64,000 nucleotides of DNA, from positions 3,714,962 to 3,778,961 of the forward strand of contig NC_008278.1 of NCBI RefSeq assembly GCF_000058485.1. The letters run 5' to 3'. The notes beneath the pieces were generated by a model. The model did not search any database. It was not told the origin of the DNA and saw only the letters and a program-made list of their open reading frames with translations. Position 1 is the first letter of the stretch; every line of letters starts with the position of its first letter. The position numbers and the translations under genes are program-made. Shown here in pieces: positions 1-8,640 of this stretch. This DNA comes from Frankia alni ACN14a. GTDB lineage: Bacteria; Actinomycetota; Actinomycetes; Frankiales; Frankiaceae.

Positions 1-32
1 GTCGTGGCGGCTGCCTTCAGGTCCAACGTCAT
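1..32 (-). CDS. 5' end of a gene leaving the window on the left
   Basis: An ATG on the minus strand at 32-30 is preceded by GAGGAG with a 5-base spacer, an excellent ribosome binding site. The only visible coding is M-T-L-D-L-K-A-A-A-T. The product cannot be identified. It is divergent from the CitE-like gene, and the shared region holds a pair of palindromes, so the two genes may be co-regulated. Confidence 0.5.
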   Translation of the reverse strand, partial: MTLDLKAAAT

Positions 33-178
33 CGGGACTCCTCGCGTGAAGCCGGCACGGGGGCCGGGCGGGCGGGGCCGCCGCGGGGACCGTCATCCGG
101 TTGCCCGCCGGCCGCCCCGGGCGGAACGTCGTGAACGGCGGCCCCGCCGCACCGTCCGGCAACGGGAACGGCGTGACC

Positions 179-211
179 TGCCACACGTGGCACGTTATGC
201 CACCTGCGGCA
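179..211. promoter_or_regulatory. Pair of 14-bp palindromic sites, likely operator
   Basis: TGCCACACGTGGCA (179-192, perfect 6-bp arms) is followed by TGCCACCTGCGGCA (198-211), with 19 bp from centre to centre, about two helical turns. The sites lie in the 389-bp region between two divergent genes (starts 32 and 422). The spacing and shared TGCCAC/GGCA halves suggest a dimeric repressor or activator site. Nothing else is recognised in 33-421. Confidence 0.5.
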
Positions 212-421
212 TGTTCTGCAAGAGTCCGGCGGCCGTCTCTGACAGCTCGTACACGGATCTCGAGCGCGAGTTCGACGTCGCGTGAGACCGGTCGGCGCTG
301 GCGTCCATCGGTGGGCGCCGACGGGTCGGGCAGCCGGCGAACCGGGCGGAAATGTATCGTGCGTCTGACGAACACGTCACGGCTGTGGCGGCTGGCGCGC
401 CAGGTCCGAGGGAGTGGTGAG

Positions 422-1426
422 GTGTCGGGACACCCGGCGGGGCAGCACGACGAGGGTCGGAACACGGGCGGCGCCGACGGCGGCTCCGTGGGTCCGGGGG
501 ACGGCGGGCCGGGGGGCCCCGCGAGCGCGGGTGACGGCGGATCGGGCGGGGGCGCGGGTCGCTGCCGGGCGATCCTGTCGGTGCCGGCAACGGAGGAGAA
601 GCGGATCCTGCGCGCCTTCGACCGGGGCGCCGACGAGCTCGTCCTCGATCTCGAGGACGCGGTGGCGCCGCAGCGCAAGGACGACGCCCGCGCCCTGCTG
701 GCCGGGGTGCTCGCGGAGGTTCTCGCGGGGCCCCGGGCAGGCGGGGTCGGGGTGTCCGTGCGGGTGAACGCGATCCGGTCGCCGTGGTGCCATCTCGACA
801 TCGCGGCCTGCGTGGGGGCCGGTGACGGGCCGCTGTCCCTCGTCGTCCCCAAGGTGTCGGACGCGGGCGATCTCGCCTTCGTCGAGCGGCTGCTCGACGG
901 GATCGTCGCGGCCACGGGGCGCACGGCACCCGTGCGGGTGCAGGCGCTGATCGAGAACGCCGAGGGCCTGTCCCGGGTGGCGGAGATCGCCGCGCACGGC
1001 GGCCGGCTGGAGGGGCTGATCCTCGGGTACGCCGACCTCGGCGCCTCGCTGGGCCGGGCGCCGAGCACACCGCCACAGCGCTGGCTGTACGTCCAGGACC
1101 AGGTGCTCACCGCCGCGCGCGCCCACGGTCTGCGGGCCATCGACGGGCCCTATCTCGGCACCGCCGACGACGCCGGGCTGCGCGCGGCCGCCGAGCACGC
1201 CCGGGAGCTGGGCTACGACGGCAAGTGGGTCATCCACCCGGCGCAGATCGCCACCGTGCGGGAGACGTTCACCGCCGGGCCCGAGGAGGTCGCCCGCGCC
1301 CGGGCGGTGCTCGCGGCGCTCGAGGACGCGCACCGCCGCGGCGCCGGCGCGGTCGGTCTCGACGGCGAGATGATCGACGAGGCGCTGGCCGTCGCCGCCC
1401 GCCGAACCCTCGCCCGCGCGCAGTAG
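422..1426 (+). CDS. HpcH/HpaI aldolase / citrate lyase beta-like (CitE family) protein
   Basis: A 334-residue TIM-barrel C-C lyase of the CitE/MclA family, which cleaves or forms acyl-CoA-type beta-hydroxy or keto acids using Mg2+. Visible motifs in order: LDLEDAVAP (metal/substrate acidic cluster), VRVNA, LVVPKV, ALIENAEGL with the conserved Glu, GYADLGASLG, and the C-terminal GKWVIHPAQI signature. The GTG at 422 is chosen because it follows GGGAG and removes an implausible upstream extension. The first 45 residues or so are Gly/Asp-rich and outside the conserved fold. The exact substrate is unknown; neighbours give no pathway. Confidence 0.85.
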   Translation: MSGHPAGQHDEGRNTGGADGGSVGPGDGGPGGPASAGDGGSGGGAGRCRAILSVPATEEKRILRAFDRGADELVLDLEDAVAPQRKDDARALLAGVLAEVLAGPRAGGVGVSVRVNAIRSPWCHLDIAACVGAGDGPLSLVVPKVSDAGDLAFVERLLDGIVAATGRTAPVRVQALIENAEGLSRVAEIAAHGGRLEGLILGYADLGASLGRAPSTPPQRWLYVQDQVLTAARAHGLRAIDGPYLGTADDAGLRAAAEHARELGYDGKWVIHPAQIATVRETFTAGPEEVARARAVLAALEDAHRRGAGAVGLDGEMIDEALAVAARRTLARAQ

Positions 1427-1505
1427 CTCGCCTGCCCTGGGGCCTCCCGGGCTCAGGCGGCGGCCTCGGTCACGGGGCCGGGCTGGGTCACGGGGCCGGG
1501 CTGGG

Positions 1506-2873
1506 TCAGGCGGCGGCGTGGCCGATCGGTCGGCCGTTGAGCAGGCCCCGCTCGATGACGGTGCCCAGCAGCGCGGCGGCCTCGTCGGGGGTCTTCGGCG
1601 GGGCCATGTTGACCGCGGTGTCCGGCAACCGTTCGAGCAGGCAGAAGAACACCAGGCCGGCGACGTCGAGGTCGAGGGGATAGGTCCGCTCCACCTGTTC
1701 GAGCAGGGCCGCGTAGTCGGCCCACATCTCGTGCCCCACCTGGCGGCGCACCACGTCCAGGCGGGGGTCCTGCGGCGCCGCCTCGATCCAGGTCCGGGTG
1801 ACCCCGACGTAGCGCAGGTGGAACGCGACGAAGTCGGAGAGCCAGCCGCGCAGCCGGCCGAGACCCTCCGGGCCGAGCGTGATGCCGCGGATCTCGACGC
1901 CCAGGCGGGTGCTGACCGCCGACGCCTCGGCGCTCAGCGCCAGCAGCAGGTCCAGCTTCTCGTCGAAGTACTTGTAGAAGGTGCCGCGGGCCAGGCCGGC
2001 CGTCGCGACGATGTCGTCGACGAACGAGAGGTGGTAGCCGCGCTCGGCGAAGCACTGGATGCCGGCGTCGAGGATCTGGCGGACGGTCGCCGACGCCCGT
2101 GGGCTCAGGGAGGCGAACCGCTCGGTCACCTCGGGCACCGGCGGGGACGGGACCGCGGCCAGCGGTGGGCGACGCACCGGGCGGGGGGCGCGCGCCGACC
2201 CGACACCCTCGGCCCCGAGCTGCGCGAAGGCGCTGGCCGGGGTGTGCGGGAACAGGATGAGCTGGAGCACGACGGCGAGGTTGTCGACGAGCTTCTCGAC
2301 CGGCAGCCCGTCCCCGAAACCGCTGTGCCGGAAGTAGTTGAACCGGTTCACCAGGGTGGTGAGCGTCATCGCGGCGTCGACGGGGTCGATGCCCTCGACC
2401 TGTGAGGAGACCAGGCGCTCGGCGATCCGGTCGTAGTACGACTCCAGAAAGCCGCTGATCATCGGCCGGAGCGACGTGCGCGGCGAGTCGACGTTCGCCC
2501 ACTGCACGAACATCGTGGCGTACTTGTCGTAGACCCAGGCCCACTCGCCGAGCCACCAGTGCAGATTGTCGAAGCCGAGAGCGGTGGGCCCGAGCGGACC
2601 GATCCGGCGCACGACCCGCATGAGGGCGCCGCCGCACTCGTTGAGCAGCTCGACGAATATCGTCTCCTTGCTCTCGAAGTACTGGTAGAGGGTGGCGCGC
2701 GAGACACCGGCCGCGGTGGCGATCTCGTCGACCGACGTCCCGTGGAAGCCCTGCGACTCGAACAGGTCCAGCGCCGCCGTCACGATGCGCGCACGAGTGC
2801 GGGTGCCGCGCGCGCCGACCACGGGACTGGTCGGACCGTAGCTGGCCCGTCGGAGGATCTCGTTCTCGGACAT
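1506..2873 (-). CDS. Tandem TetR-family regulator with two HTH domains
   Basis: A 455-residue protein carrying two complete TetR N-terminal DNA-binding domains, about twice the usual TetR length. The first HTH spans roughly residues 26-72 (ends LYQYFESKE), followed by a helical ligand-type region to about 225 and a Pro/Arg linker. The second HTH spans about 263-310 (ends TFYKYFDEK), followed by a second helical C-terminal region. One polypeptide may therefore act as a pseudo-dimer. The ATG at 2873 lies 32 bp from a GGTAG/CTACC palindrome, fitting autoregulation. The likely targets are itself and the MDR gene at 3341 on the other side of the intergenic region. The ligand is unknown. Confidence 0.85.
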   Translation of the reverse strand: MSENEILRRASYGPTSPVVGARGTRTRARIVTAALDLFESQGFHGTSVDEIATAAGVSRATLYQYFESKETIFVELLNECGGALMRVVRRIGPLGPTALGFDNLHWWLGEWAWVYDKYATMFVQWANVDSPRTSLRPMISGFLESYYDRIAERLVSSQVEGIDPVDAAMTLTTLVNRFNYFRHSGFGDGLPVEKLVDNLAVVLQLILFPHTPASAFAQLGAEGVGSARAPRPVRRPPLAAVPSPPVPEVTERFASLSPRASATVRQILDAGIQCFAERGYHLSFVDDIVATAGLARGTFYKYFDEKLDLLLALSAEASAVSTRLGVEIRGITLGPEGLGRLRGWLSDFVAFHLRYVGVTRTWIEAAPQDPRLDVVRRQVGHEMWADYAALLEQVERTYPLDLDVAGLVFFCLLERLPDTAVNMAPPKTPDEAAALLGTVIERGLLNGRPIGHAAA

Positions 2874-2904
2874 CTATGTCAGAGTATGCGATCCCCTCCG
2901 GCGT

Positions 2905-2920
2905 GGTAGTGGCACCTACC
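2905..2920. promoter_or_regulatory. Palindrome upstream of the tandem TetR gene
   Basis: GGTAG-TGGCAC-CTACC, five-base arms around six bases, lies 32 bp upstream of the TetR start codon. It is a candidate autoregulatory operator. The rest of 2874-3340 holds no gene; it contains an AT-richer patch at 3011-3075 that could carry the promoter for the + strand MDR gene. Confidence 0.35.
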
Positions 2921-3340
2921 CGGCTGGGCGAGTCGGGCTCGCGACGACGGCGGGCCGCCGGAATGCCGGGTATCGAGGGTTGGCGGGGGACTTGCGTCCA
3001 GCCAGGCCGATCATCTAGATAGCCAAGTCTGTTGTGTTACAGGAATACATCGTGTCAGAAATTCGAAATAGGACGGACCAACGAGGACGGACCCTCCCTG
3101 GCCGCCGAGGCTCGGCCGGCTGCGGCACGGGGTCGACGCGCGCCGGCCGGGCCCCCTCCCGCCGTCCCGGCCCGGGACCGGCGAGGATACGGGCGGTCGA
3201 GGACCGGGCGCGGGGACGCGGGGGACGAGGACGCGAACGGTTCCCCTCGGTCCCGCGGACGCGGCCCGGCGCGGACCGGCACCGACCGGCGCGGAGGGGA
3301 GCGGGACCAGAATGCAGGCATGGACAACGAGGATGCTCGC

Positions 3341-4312
3341 ATGAAGGCGATGAGTTTCGAGGAGACCGGCGGCCCTGAGGTCCTCCACCTGGTCGACGTG
3401 CCGCAGCCGCACGCGGGGCCGGGGCAGATCCGGATCGCGGTGCGCGCGGCCGGCGTGAACCCGGTCGACTGGAAGATCCGCAACGGCTCGACGCTGCGCA
3501 CCATCCCCGTGCCGCTGCCGCACATCCCGGGCCTGGAGGCAGCGGGCGTGGTCGACGAGGTCGGCGCCGGCGTCGAGGGTGTGTCGGTCGGTGACGAGGT
3601 GTTCGGCGCGGCGCAGAACGCCTCGGCCGAGTACGCCGTGCTCGACGAGTGGGCGCCGAAGCCGCCCGAGCTGACCTGGGCGCAGGCCGCGGGCCTGGCG
3701 ATGGCCGTCGAGACCGCCGCACGCGGCCTCGACCTGCTCGGCATCACCGCCGACCAGGAGCTGGGGGCCGGTCTGGAGGCGGCGGCCGGGTCGGAGCAGG
3801 GCGGGTCGGCGTCGGCCGGGACGACGCTCCTGGTCAACGGCGCGGCCGGCGGCGTCGGGCTGGCCGCCGTGCAGCTCGCGCAGGCGCGCGGGGCGCGGGT
3901 GATCGGCACCGCCAGCCGGGACAACCAGGAGTACCTGCGCTCGCTCGGCGTGGCGGCGACGGACTACGGTCCGGGCCTGGTCGACCGGGTCCGGGCGCTG
4001 GCCTCCGACGGGGTCGACGCCGCCCTCGCGGTGTCGGGCGAGGGGGCGCTGCCGGATCTGATCACGCTGACCGGCAGCCCGGACCGGGTGGTGTCCATCG
4101 GCGACGCCACCGCGGCGGACCACGGCGTCCGGTTCACCACCGGGGCGGAGGGGCGGGCCTTCTACTCGCTGCGGGAGGCGGCGACGCTCGCGGCGGCGGG
4201 CCGGCTCACCATGCCGGTCGCCCGGGCCCTGCCGCTCGCCGAGCTCGGCGAGGCGCACCGGCTCAGCGAGGCGGGCCACGTGCGCGGGAAGTTCGTCGTC
4301 GTCCTCGACTGA
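3341..4312 (+). CDS. Zinc-independent MDR NADP-dependent oxidoreductase (quinone reductase-like)
   Basis: A 323-residue medium-chain reductase. The N-terminus MKAMSFEETGGPEVL is typical of quinone oxidoreductase-like enzymes that reduce alpha,beta-unsaturated carbonyls or quinones with NADPH. The dinucleotide-binding loop VNGAAGGVG is at residues 165-173; no catalytic or structural zinc ligands are seen. About 20 Gly/Ala/Ser-rich residues (140-160) are inserted just before the Rossmann domain. The ATG at 3341 has GAGG eight bases upstream; an in-frame ATG at 3320 is the alternative. The gene faces away from the tandem TetR gene, a common arrangement for a regulated detoxification enzyme. Confidence 0.85.
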   Translation: MKAMSFEETGGPEVLHLVDVPQPHAGPGQIRIAVRAAGVNPVDWKIRNGSTLRTIPVPLPHIPGLEAAGVVDEVGAGVEGVSVGDEVFGAAQNASAEYAVLDEWAPKPPELTWAQAAGLAMAVETAARGLDLLGITADQELGAGLEAAAGSEQGGSASAGTTLLVNGAAGGVGLAAVQLAQARGARVIGTASRDNQEYLRSLGVAATDYGPGLVDRVRALASDGVDAALAVSGEGALPDLITLTGSPDRVVSIGDATAADHGVRFTTGAEGRAFYSLREAATLAAAGRLTMPVARALPLAELGEAHRLSEAGHVRGKFVVVLD

Positions 4313-4387
4313 GCGCGTCGGGCGTGCCGGTGGCGGCGCGGACCGCCCGGGACGAGGCTGCGACGCGGGCGGCGGTAGGGTCGCAAA

Positions 4388-4401
4388 CGGAGGATCCTCC
4401 G
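4388..4401. promoter_or_regulatory. Perfect 14-bp palindrome
   Basis: CGGAGGATCCTCCG is a perfect palindrome in the 183-bp gap upstream of the luciferase-like gene at 4496. It could be an operator, but GC-rich DNA makes chance palindromes more likely. Confidence 0.25.
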
Positions 4402-4495
4402 GTACATCTGGTTCCGCTGGATCCACCGGCACCTCGGCGCTCACCGGCGCGCCACGTGCGCCGGGATCGGTCCCCATCCGACGGGAAGGACGGCC

Positions 4496-5368
4496 ATGGA
4501 AATCGGGCTGCACGTCTCCGACTTCACCTGGTCCGGCGGGCCACAGACCCTCGCGCAGGACCTCACGCGCGTGGCGGTCGCGGCCGAGGACGCGGGCTTC
4601 TCGAAGCTCAGCGTCATGGACCACGTCTGGCAGATCGGCATGATCGGCCCGCCCGAGCACGACATGCTCGAGGCCTACACGACGCTCGGCTACCTGGCCG
4701 CGCGCACGACCCGCATCGAGCTGCTCGCCTGGGTGACCGCGGTCGTCTACCGGGAGCCCGGACTGCTCGCGAAGCTCGTGACCACGTTGGACGTGCTGTC
4801 CGAGGGCCGGGCGTGGCTCGGCATCGGCGCCGCCTGGAACGAGCCGGAGGCGCGCGGTCTCGGCCTGCCGTTCCCGCCGACCGCCGAACGCTTCGAGCGC
4901 CTCGAGGAGGCGCTGGAGATCATTCTGCAGATGTGGAGCGGCAGGGACGCGCCCTACAGCGGTCGGCACTACCAGCTCGAGCGCACCCTCAACGTGCCGG
5001 CGCCGCTGCGCCGGCCGCACCCGCCGATCCTCATCGGCGGCAGCGGCGAGAAGAAGACCCTGCGCCTGGTCGCGCGCTACGCGCAGGCCTGCAACCTGTT
5101 CGCCGGTCCCGACGTCGAGCACAAGCTCGACGTGCTGCGCGCGCACTGCCAGGACGTCGGGCGGGACTACGACGAGATCGAGAAGACGGTGATCGGCCCG
5201 CTCGACCCCGGGCCCGGCGGCGAGAAGATCGACGCCCTGCTCGCCGAGATCCAGCGGCTGGCCGGGCTCGGCGTCACCCACTACCACGGGTCGGTGCCGG
5301 GCGTGGACACGCTGCGTCCGCTGGAGCTGCTCGGCGAGCGCCTCATCCCGGCGGCCGCCGAACTCTGA
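4496..5368 (+). CDS. LLM-class F420/flavin-dependent oxidoreductase
   Basis: A 290-residue luciferase-like TIM-barrel enzyme using F420 or FMN. Family landmarks include GLHVSDFTW at the N-terminus, the region MDHVWQIG, a beta-strand segment ending RAWLGIGAAWNEPEA, and PPILIGGSGEKKTLRLVARYA, which resembles the cofactor phosphate-binding region of F420-dependent members. The ATG at 4496 follows GGAAGG. The substrate is unknown. It lies 183 bp downstream of the MDR gene on the same strand, so a redox pair is possible but not shown. Confidence 0.85.
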   Translation: MEIGLHVSDFTWSGGPQTLAQDLTRVAVAAEDAGFSKLSVMDHVWQIGMIGPPEHDMLEAYTTLGYLAARTTRIELLAWVTAVVYREPGLLAKLVTTLDVLSEGRAWLGIGAAWNEPEARGLGLPFPPTAERFERLEEALEIILQMWSGRDAPYSGRHYQLERTLNVPAPLRRPHPPILIGGSGEKKTLRLVARYAQACNLFAGPDVEHKLDVLRAHCQDVGRDYDEIEKTVIGPLDPGPGGEKIDALLAEIQRLAGLGVTHYHGSVPGVDTLRPLELLGERLIPAAAEL

Positions 5369-5384
5369 GCCCAGAGGTTCGGAG

Positions 5385-5432
5385 CTCAGGGGCGCAGGAG
5401 TTCAGGGGCACAGAAGTTCAGGGGCGCAGAAG
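5385..5432. repeat. Three 16-bp tandem repeats
   Basis: Three adjacent copies of a 16-bp unit close to TTCAGGGGCGCAGAAG begin at 5385, 5401 and 5417 in the gap between two convergent genes. It is one of many short arrays in the window. Confidence 0.8.
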
Positions 5433-5433
5433 T

Positions 5434-6387
5434 TCAGACGTCTAGGCGGGCGCGGGCGTCGTCGAGCGCGGCGCGGGCGCCCGCCCACGTCTGGCCGATG
5501 ATGTCGGCGACCGCCTCGACCCGTCCGATCCGGCCGGCCACCTGGCCCGTGTTCGCCATGCTGGCCGCCAGGTCGCCGGCGAAGTACAGCGTCGGGATGC
5601 CGTCGAGGCCCACGTCGGCGCGGCCGGCGGCCAGGGCCCGCTCGGCGGTGGGGGTGCGTAGGACCCGCATGGTCGGCAGTCCCCGCACCGACAGCATCAC
5701 GGTGGCGGTCTCGTCCGCGCCGACGACAGCGTTCTTGAGGTTGTCGTGGATCGGCGACTCCGCGGACGTCAGCATCCGCGTGCCCATCTGCACGCCCTGG
5801 GCTCCCAGGACGAGCGCCGCGGCCATCGACGGCCCGTCGCAGATCCCCCCGGCGGCGATGATCGGCAGGTCCAGGCGGGAGGCGACCAGGGGCAGCAGGA
5901 CGAGGGTCGACGCGGCCTGCGGGTTCTTGAACCCGCCGCCCTCGACGCCCTCGACGATCACCCCGTCGACGCCCGCGTCGGCGGCTTTGAGCGCGTTGCG
6001 CAGGCTGCCGACGACGTGGAACACGGTCATCCCGGCGTCCTGGAGCCGCCCGGTCATCACCCTGGGGTCGCCGGCGGAGGTGATCACGGTGCGGATGCCG
6101 GCGTCGGCGAGCACGTCGACGGTGGCGGGTTCGTTGCGCGCGGCCAGCGCGATGTTCGCCGCGACCGGCGCGTCGGTGAGGTCGCGGACCCGCTTGAGGT
6201 CCTCGCGGCCCTGCGGCGAGGTCGTCTCGATGACGCCGAGCGCGCCGGCGTTCGACACGGCCGCGGCGAGCTGAGCCCCGGCGATGTAGGTCATCGGCGC
6301 CTGGACGATCGGGATCCGCACGCCGAGCAGCGCGGCGAGCCCCGCGGGGGAGCGGATCGGGGCGGTTGGTACTCCATCGACGGGCAT
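5434..6387 (-). CDS. Nitronate monooxygenase-family FMN enzyme
   Basis: A 317-residue FMN-binding TIM barrel of the NPD/2-nitropropane dioxygenase family. Seen: the N-terminal IPIVQAPM segment, the phosphate-binding stretch PIIAAGGICDG and the AQGVQMGTRML segment. The usual catalytic EAGGH motif is replaced by EGVEGGGF, with Phe in place of His, so nitronate oxidation is doubtful and another FMN reaction (for example on an enoyl or diketone substrate) is possible. The ATG at 6387 starts directly at the conserved fold; longer upstream reading frame is low-complexity Arg/Pro. Confidence 0.8.
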   Translation of the reverse strand: MPVDGVPTAPIRSPAGLAALLGVRIPIVQAPMTYIAGAQLAAAVSNAGALGVIETTSPQGREDLKRVRDLTDAPVAANIALAARNEPATVDVLADAGIRTVITSAGDPRVMTGRLQDAGMTVFHVVGSLRNALKAADAGVDGVIVEGVEGGGFKNPQAASTLVLLPLVASRLDLPIIAAGGICDGPSMAAALVLGAQGVQMGTRMLTSAESPIHDNLKNAVVGADETATVMLSVRGLPTMRVLRTPTAERALAAGRADVGLDGIPTLYFAGDLAASMANTGQVAGRIGRVEAVADIIGQTWAGARAALDDARARLDV

Positions 6388-6522
6388 GAGGCGACTCCCG
6401 GGGCGCGCAGGGCTGCCGACAAGGGCCAGACCATAAACAGGTCGAATCGTAGGCCTGCGGGTTCCCACGCTCGACCGGTTGCCTTCGGGTGGAGGCGGGC
6501 GATCCGGGGTACTGATCGAGAC

Positions 6523-6771
6523 ATGTTCAGGTGGTTGCAGCGGGTGTCCGGGCGGGGCCGTGGCCGGGCGGCAGACAGCTCGGCGTGGAATCCGACCGGC
6601 TGGTGGTGGTGCCTCGATCACGGGCGGGCGGAGAACCCGCCGGACTCGCCGGGACACCGCCGCCTCGGTCCCTACGACAGCGCCGAGCAGGCGGCGCACT
6701 GGCGGGAGCGGTTGGACGACCGCAACGAGGCCTGGGACGAGTCCGACCGCCGCTGGACCGCCGGCCGCTGA
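6523..6771 (+). CDS. Small SPOR-like conserved hypothetical protein
   Basis: An 82-residue protein with the segment WWWCLDHGRAE, then RLGPYDSAEQAAHWRERLDD and NEAWDESDRRW. This pattern matches short actinobacterial proteins annotated as SPOR-domain-like, in which a Cys-containing strand is followed by a GPY-x-S/T-x-E-E-A helix. It is divergent from the nitronate monooxygenase-like gene (135 bp apart). Function is unknown. The ribosome binding site is weak, so the start at 6523 is judged from conservation. Confidence 0.65.
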   Translation: MFRWLQRVSGRGRGRAADSSAWNPTGWWWCLDHGRAENPPDSPGHRRLGPYDSAEQAAHWRERLDDRNEAWDESDRRWTAGR

Positions 6772-6814
6772 CCCGCTCGCTGACCCGATCCGCTCGCTGA
6801 CCCGATCCGCTCGC
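6769..6814. repeat. 17-bp tandem repeats
   Basis: Two perfect copies of TGACCCGATCCGCTCGC (6781 and 6798) follow a truncated copy at 6769, between two convergent genes. Confidence 0.8.
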
Positions 6815-6840
6815 TGACCGGACCCGACGGGGCCGGCGGC

Positions 6841-7716
6841 TCAGGTCGGGTCGGGCCGGGGGCCGTCGACCTCGGCGGAGCCGGCGAGGCGCAGCTTGCG
6901 GGCGGCCCGCTCGTAGAAGGTCGTCCGGCCGAGGCGGACGACCCCCGCCGCGCCGGGCCGAGGGTGCAGCTCGACCGTCGCGCCGGCCTCCAGATAGTCG
7001 TGCACCCGGCCGTCGACCTCGACGGCGAGGCGCGCACTGCCGGGCAGCACGTCGAGGGCGAGGGCGTCGCGCACGGACAGCACCACCCCCCGGTTGAACG
7101 CCGAGTGCGGCGCGGCCGGGGTGACCAGCAGCGCCTCCACGGACGGGCTGACGATCGGCCCGCCGGCCGAGAAGCTGTACGCCGTCGAGCCCGCCGGGGT
7201 GGAGACGACGACGGCGTCGGCGGCGTAGCGGACGAAGGGCCGGCCGTCGACCCGCAGCGCCACCGCCGCGCTGCCGCCGTGCCCCGGTACCCGGACGACG
7301 GCGACGTCGTTGAAGGCGCTCACGGTCGTCGCGCCGATCCGCGCGTCGACGGCGAGGCGCGGCTCCACCGCGTACTCGTCACGGTCGATCGCCGTCAGCG
7401 CCGCCGCCAGGTCCGGCACGTCGACCTCCGTGAGGAAGCCGAGCCGGCCGAGGTTCACCCCGAGCACGGGGGCCGTGCGCCTGTCGGCCAGCCGCATCGC
7501 GCGCAGCATCGTCCCGTCCCCGCCGAGGCTGACCAGCAGGTCGCTGCGCTCCGCCAGCTCCTCGGCGGGCACCGCCACCGCGGCGCACCGAAGCCGCTCG
7601 ATCTCGTCGCCGATGCCGAGCACGGCCACGTCCCGCTCGGCGGCCCAGTCCAGGACCGCCCCGACGGCCTCGGCCGAGTCCCGCCGCGGATGCAGCACTA
7701 TTCCCACCGCCCGCAC
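6841..7716 (-). CDS. nadK: NAD kinase
   Basis: A 291-residue ATP-NAD kinase that makes NADP+ in the cytoplasm. The family signatures are present: LVSLGGDGTM (GGDGT at 65-69), VNLGRLGFLTEVD at 87-99, the FNDVAV segment, and STPAGSTAYSFSAGGPIVSP, which contains the NAD-binding Gly-rich motif. Its length agrees with bacterial NadK. The start is GTG at 7716; a GTG three codons later is also possible. The usual actinobacterial neighbours (recN, rRNA methyltransferase) are absent, so this may be a second copy. Confidence 0.93.
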   Translation of the reverse strand: MRAVGIVLHPRRDSAEAVGAVLDWAAERDVAVLGIGDEIERLRCAAVAVPAEELAERSDLLVSLGGDGTMLRAMRLADRRTAPVLGVNLGRLGFLTEVDVPDLAAALTAIDRDEYAVEPRLAVDARIGATTVSAFNDVAVVRVPGHGGSAAVALRVDGRPFVRYAADAVVVSTPAGSTAYSFSAGGPIVSPSVEALLVTPAAPHSAFNRGVVLSVRDALALDVLPGSARLAVEVDGRVHDYLEAGATVELHPRPGAAGVVRLGRTTFYERAARKLRLAGSAEVDGPRPDPT

Positions 7717-7930
7717 GACCCTCCCGCCCTCCGCGCCACTCGCACCGTCCGACCCTGCGCCCTGCCGCTACGCCGACCCGGCCGACCCACCAACCCGCCG
7801 ATCCGCCCAACCCGCCGATCCGCCCGGCCCGCCGGCCAGCCCGGCCGACCGGCAGACCCGCCGACCCGTGCCCCACCGATCGTGCCCAACCCCGCTCTGC
7901 CCACCCACAGGTGTTGCGCCGGCTCTGCCG
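7717..7930. repeat. Pyrimidine-rich imperfect repeats upstream of NAD kinase
   Basis: The 213-bp gap between two minus-strand genes consists largely of imperfect CCGACCCGCCGATCCGCC-like units (about 7765-7870) on the + strand. No gene or clear hairpin is recognised. Confidence 0.5.
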
Positions 7931-8485
7931 TCACGGGGCGGCGGGCATGCCCTCGGGCAGCCAGGGGCGCGGCTCGGCGGGTTCGGCGGGGTGCTCGTCG
8001 ACCAGGGTCAGCCCGAACCAGCCGACGTCGTGCCAGGCGCCGAGCTTGTACCCCACGTCGGTGAACACCCCGATCGGCCGGAAACCCACCGAGGTGTGCA
8101 GCGCGACGCTCGCCGCGTTCGGCAGGGTGATGCACGCGTACAGGTTGAGGTAGCCCAGCGTCCGGACCTGCGCGATCAGCTCGTCGTAGAGGCGGCGGCC
8201 GAGCCCGCGCCGGTGGTGCCCGGCCGCCAGGTAGACCGACGTGTCCACCGACCAGCGGTAGGACGCCCGCGTACGGTGCGCGCTGGCGTAGGCGTAGCCG
8301 ACGATCTCCCCGCCGGCCTCGGCGACCAGCCACGGCCGGCGGGGCGAGGCGAGCATGCGCGCCTGGAGGTCCGCCGGCGTCGGGAGCTCCTCCTCGAAGG
8401 TCGACGGCGATCCGGCGACGTAGGGCGCGTAGATCGCCCGGATGCCCGCCGCGTCGGACGGGTGCGCTGCCCTGATGGTGACCAT
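7931..8485 (-). CDS. GNAT N-acetyltransferase, phosphinothricin acetyltransferase-like
   Basis: A 184-residue GNAT enzyme of the Pat/Bar/YncA type, which acetylates small amines (phosphinothricin, methionine sulfoximine or amino acids) with acetyl-CoA. Seen: IRAAHPSDAAGIRAIYAPYV at the N-terminus, the STFEEELPT segment typical of Pat proteins, the acetyl-CoA loop HHRRGLGRRLYDELI, and LYACITLPNAASVALHTSVG near the C-terminus. The ATG at 8485 begins at the conserved fold. It is a lone gene; resistance to a specific compound cannot be concluded. Confidence 0.85.
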   Translation of the reverse strand: MVTIRAAHPSDAAGIRAIYAPYVAGSPSTFEEELPTPADLQARMLASPRRPWLVAEAGGEIVGYAYASAHRTRASYRWSVDTSVYLAAGHHRRGLGRRLYDELIAQVRTLGYLNLYACITLPNAASVALHTSVGFRPIGVFTDVGYKLGAWHDVGWFGLTLVDEHPAEPAEPRPWLPEGMPAAP

Positions 8486-8640
8486 GCCCCCGGATCCTCC
8501 CTCGCCCCGGCCCCCGGTGCGGACCGCACCGGTGACGGTGACGAGGTCGTAACGGAACCGCGCACCGCAGCGCCCCCGCTCCGCAGCGCCCCCGCTCCGC
8601 AGGCCTCCCCGCCCGCCGGGCCGATCCGGACTACTCCGTA

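Noticed and set aside
3003-3080. tRNA-like or riboswitch-like structure in the AT-richer patch
   Set aside because: No cloverleaf pairing or conserved riboswitch core could be drawn; only short palindromes such as ATCTAGAT.
3011-5287. A 758-codon minus-strand open frame opposite the MDR and luciferase-like genes
   Set aside because: Composition is Arg/Pro/Gly-dominated, and both + strand genes have full family motifs and ribosome binding sites.
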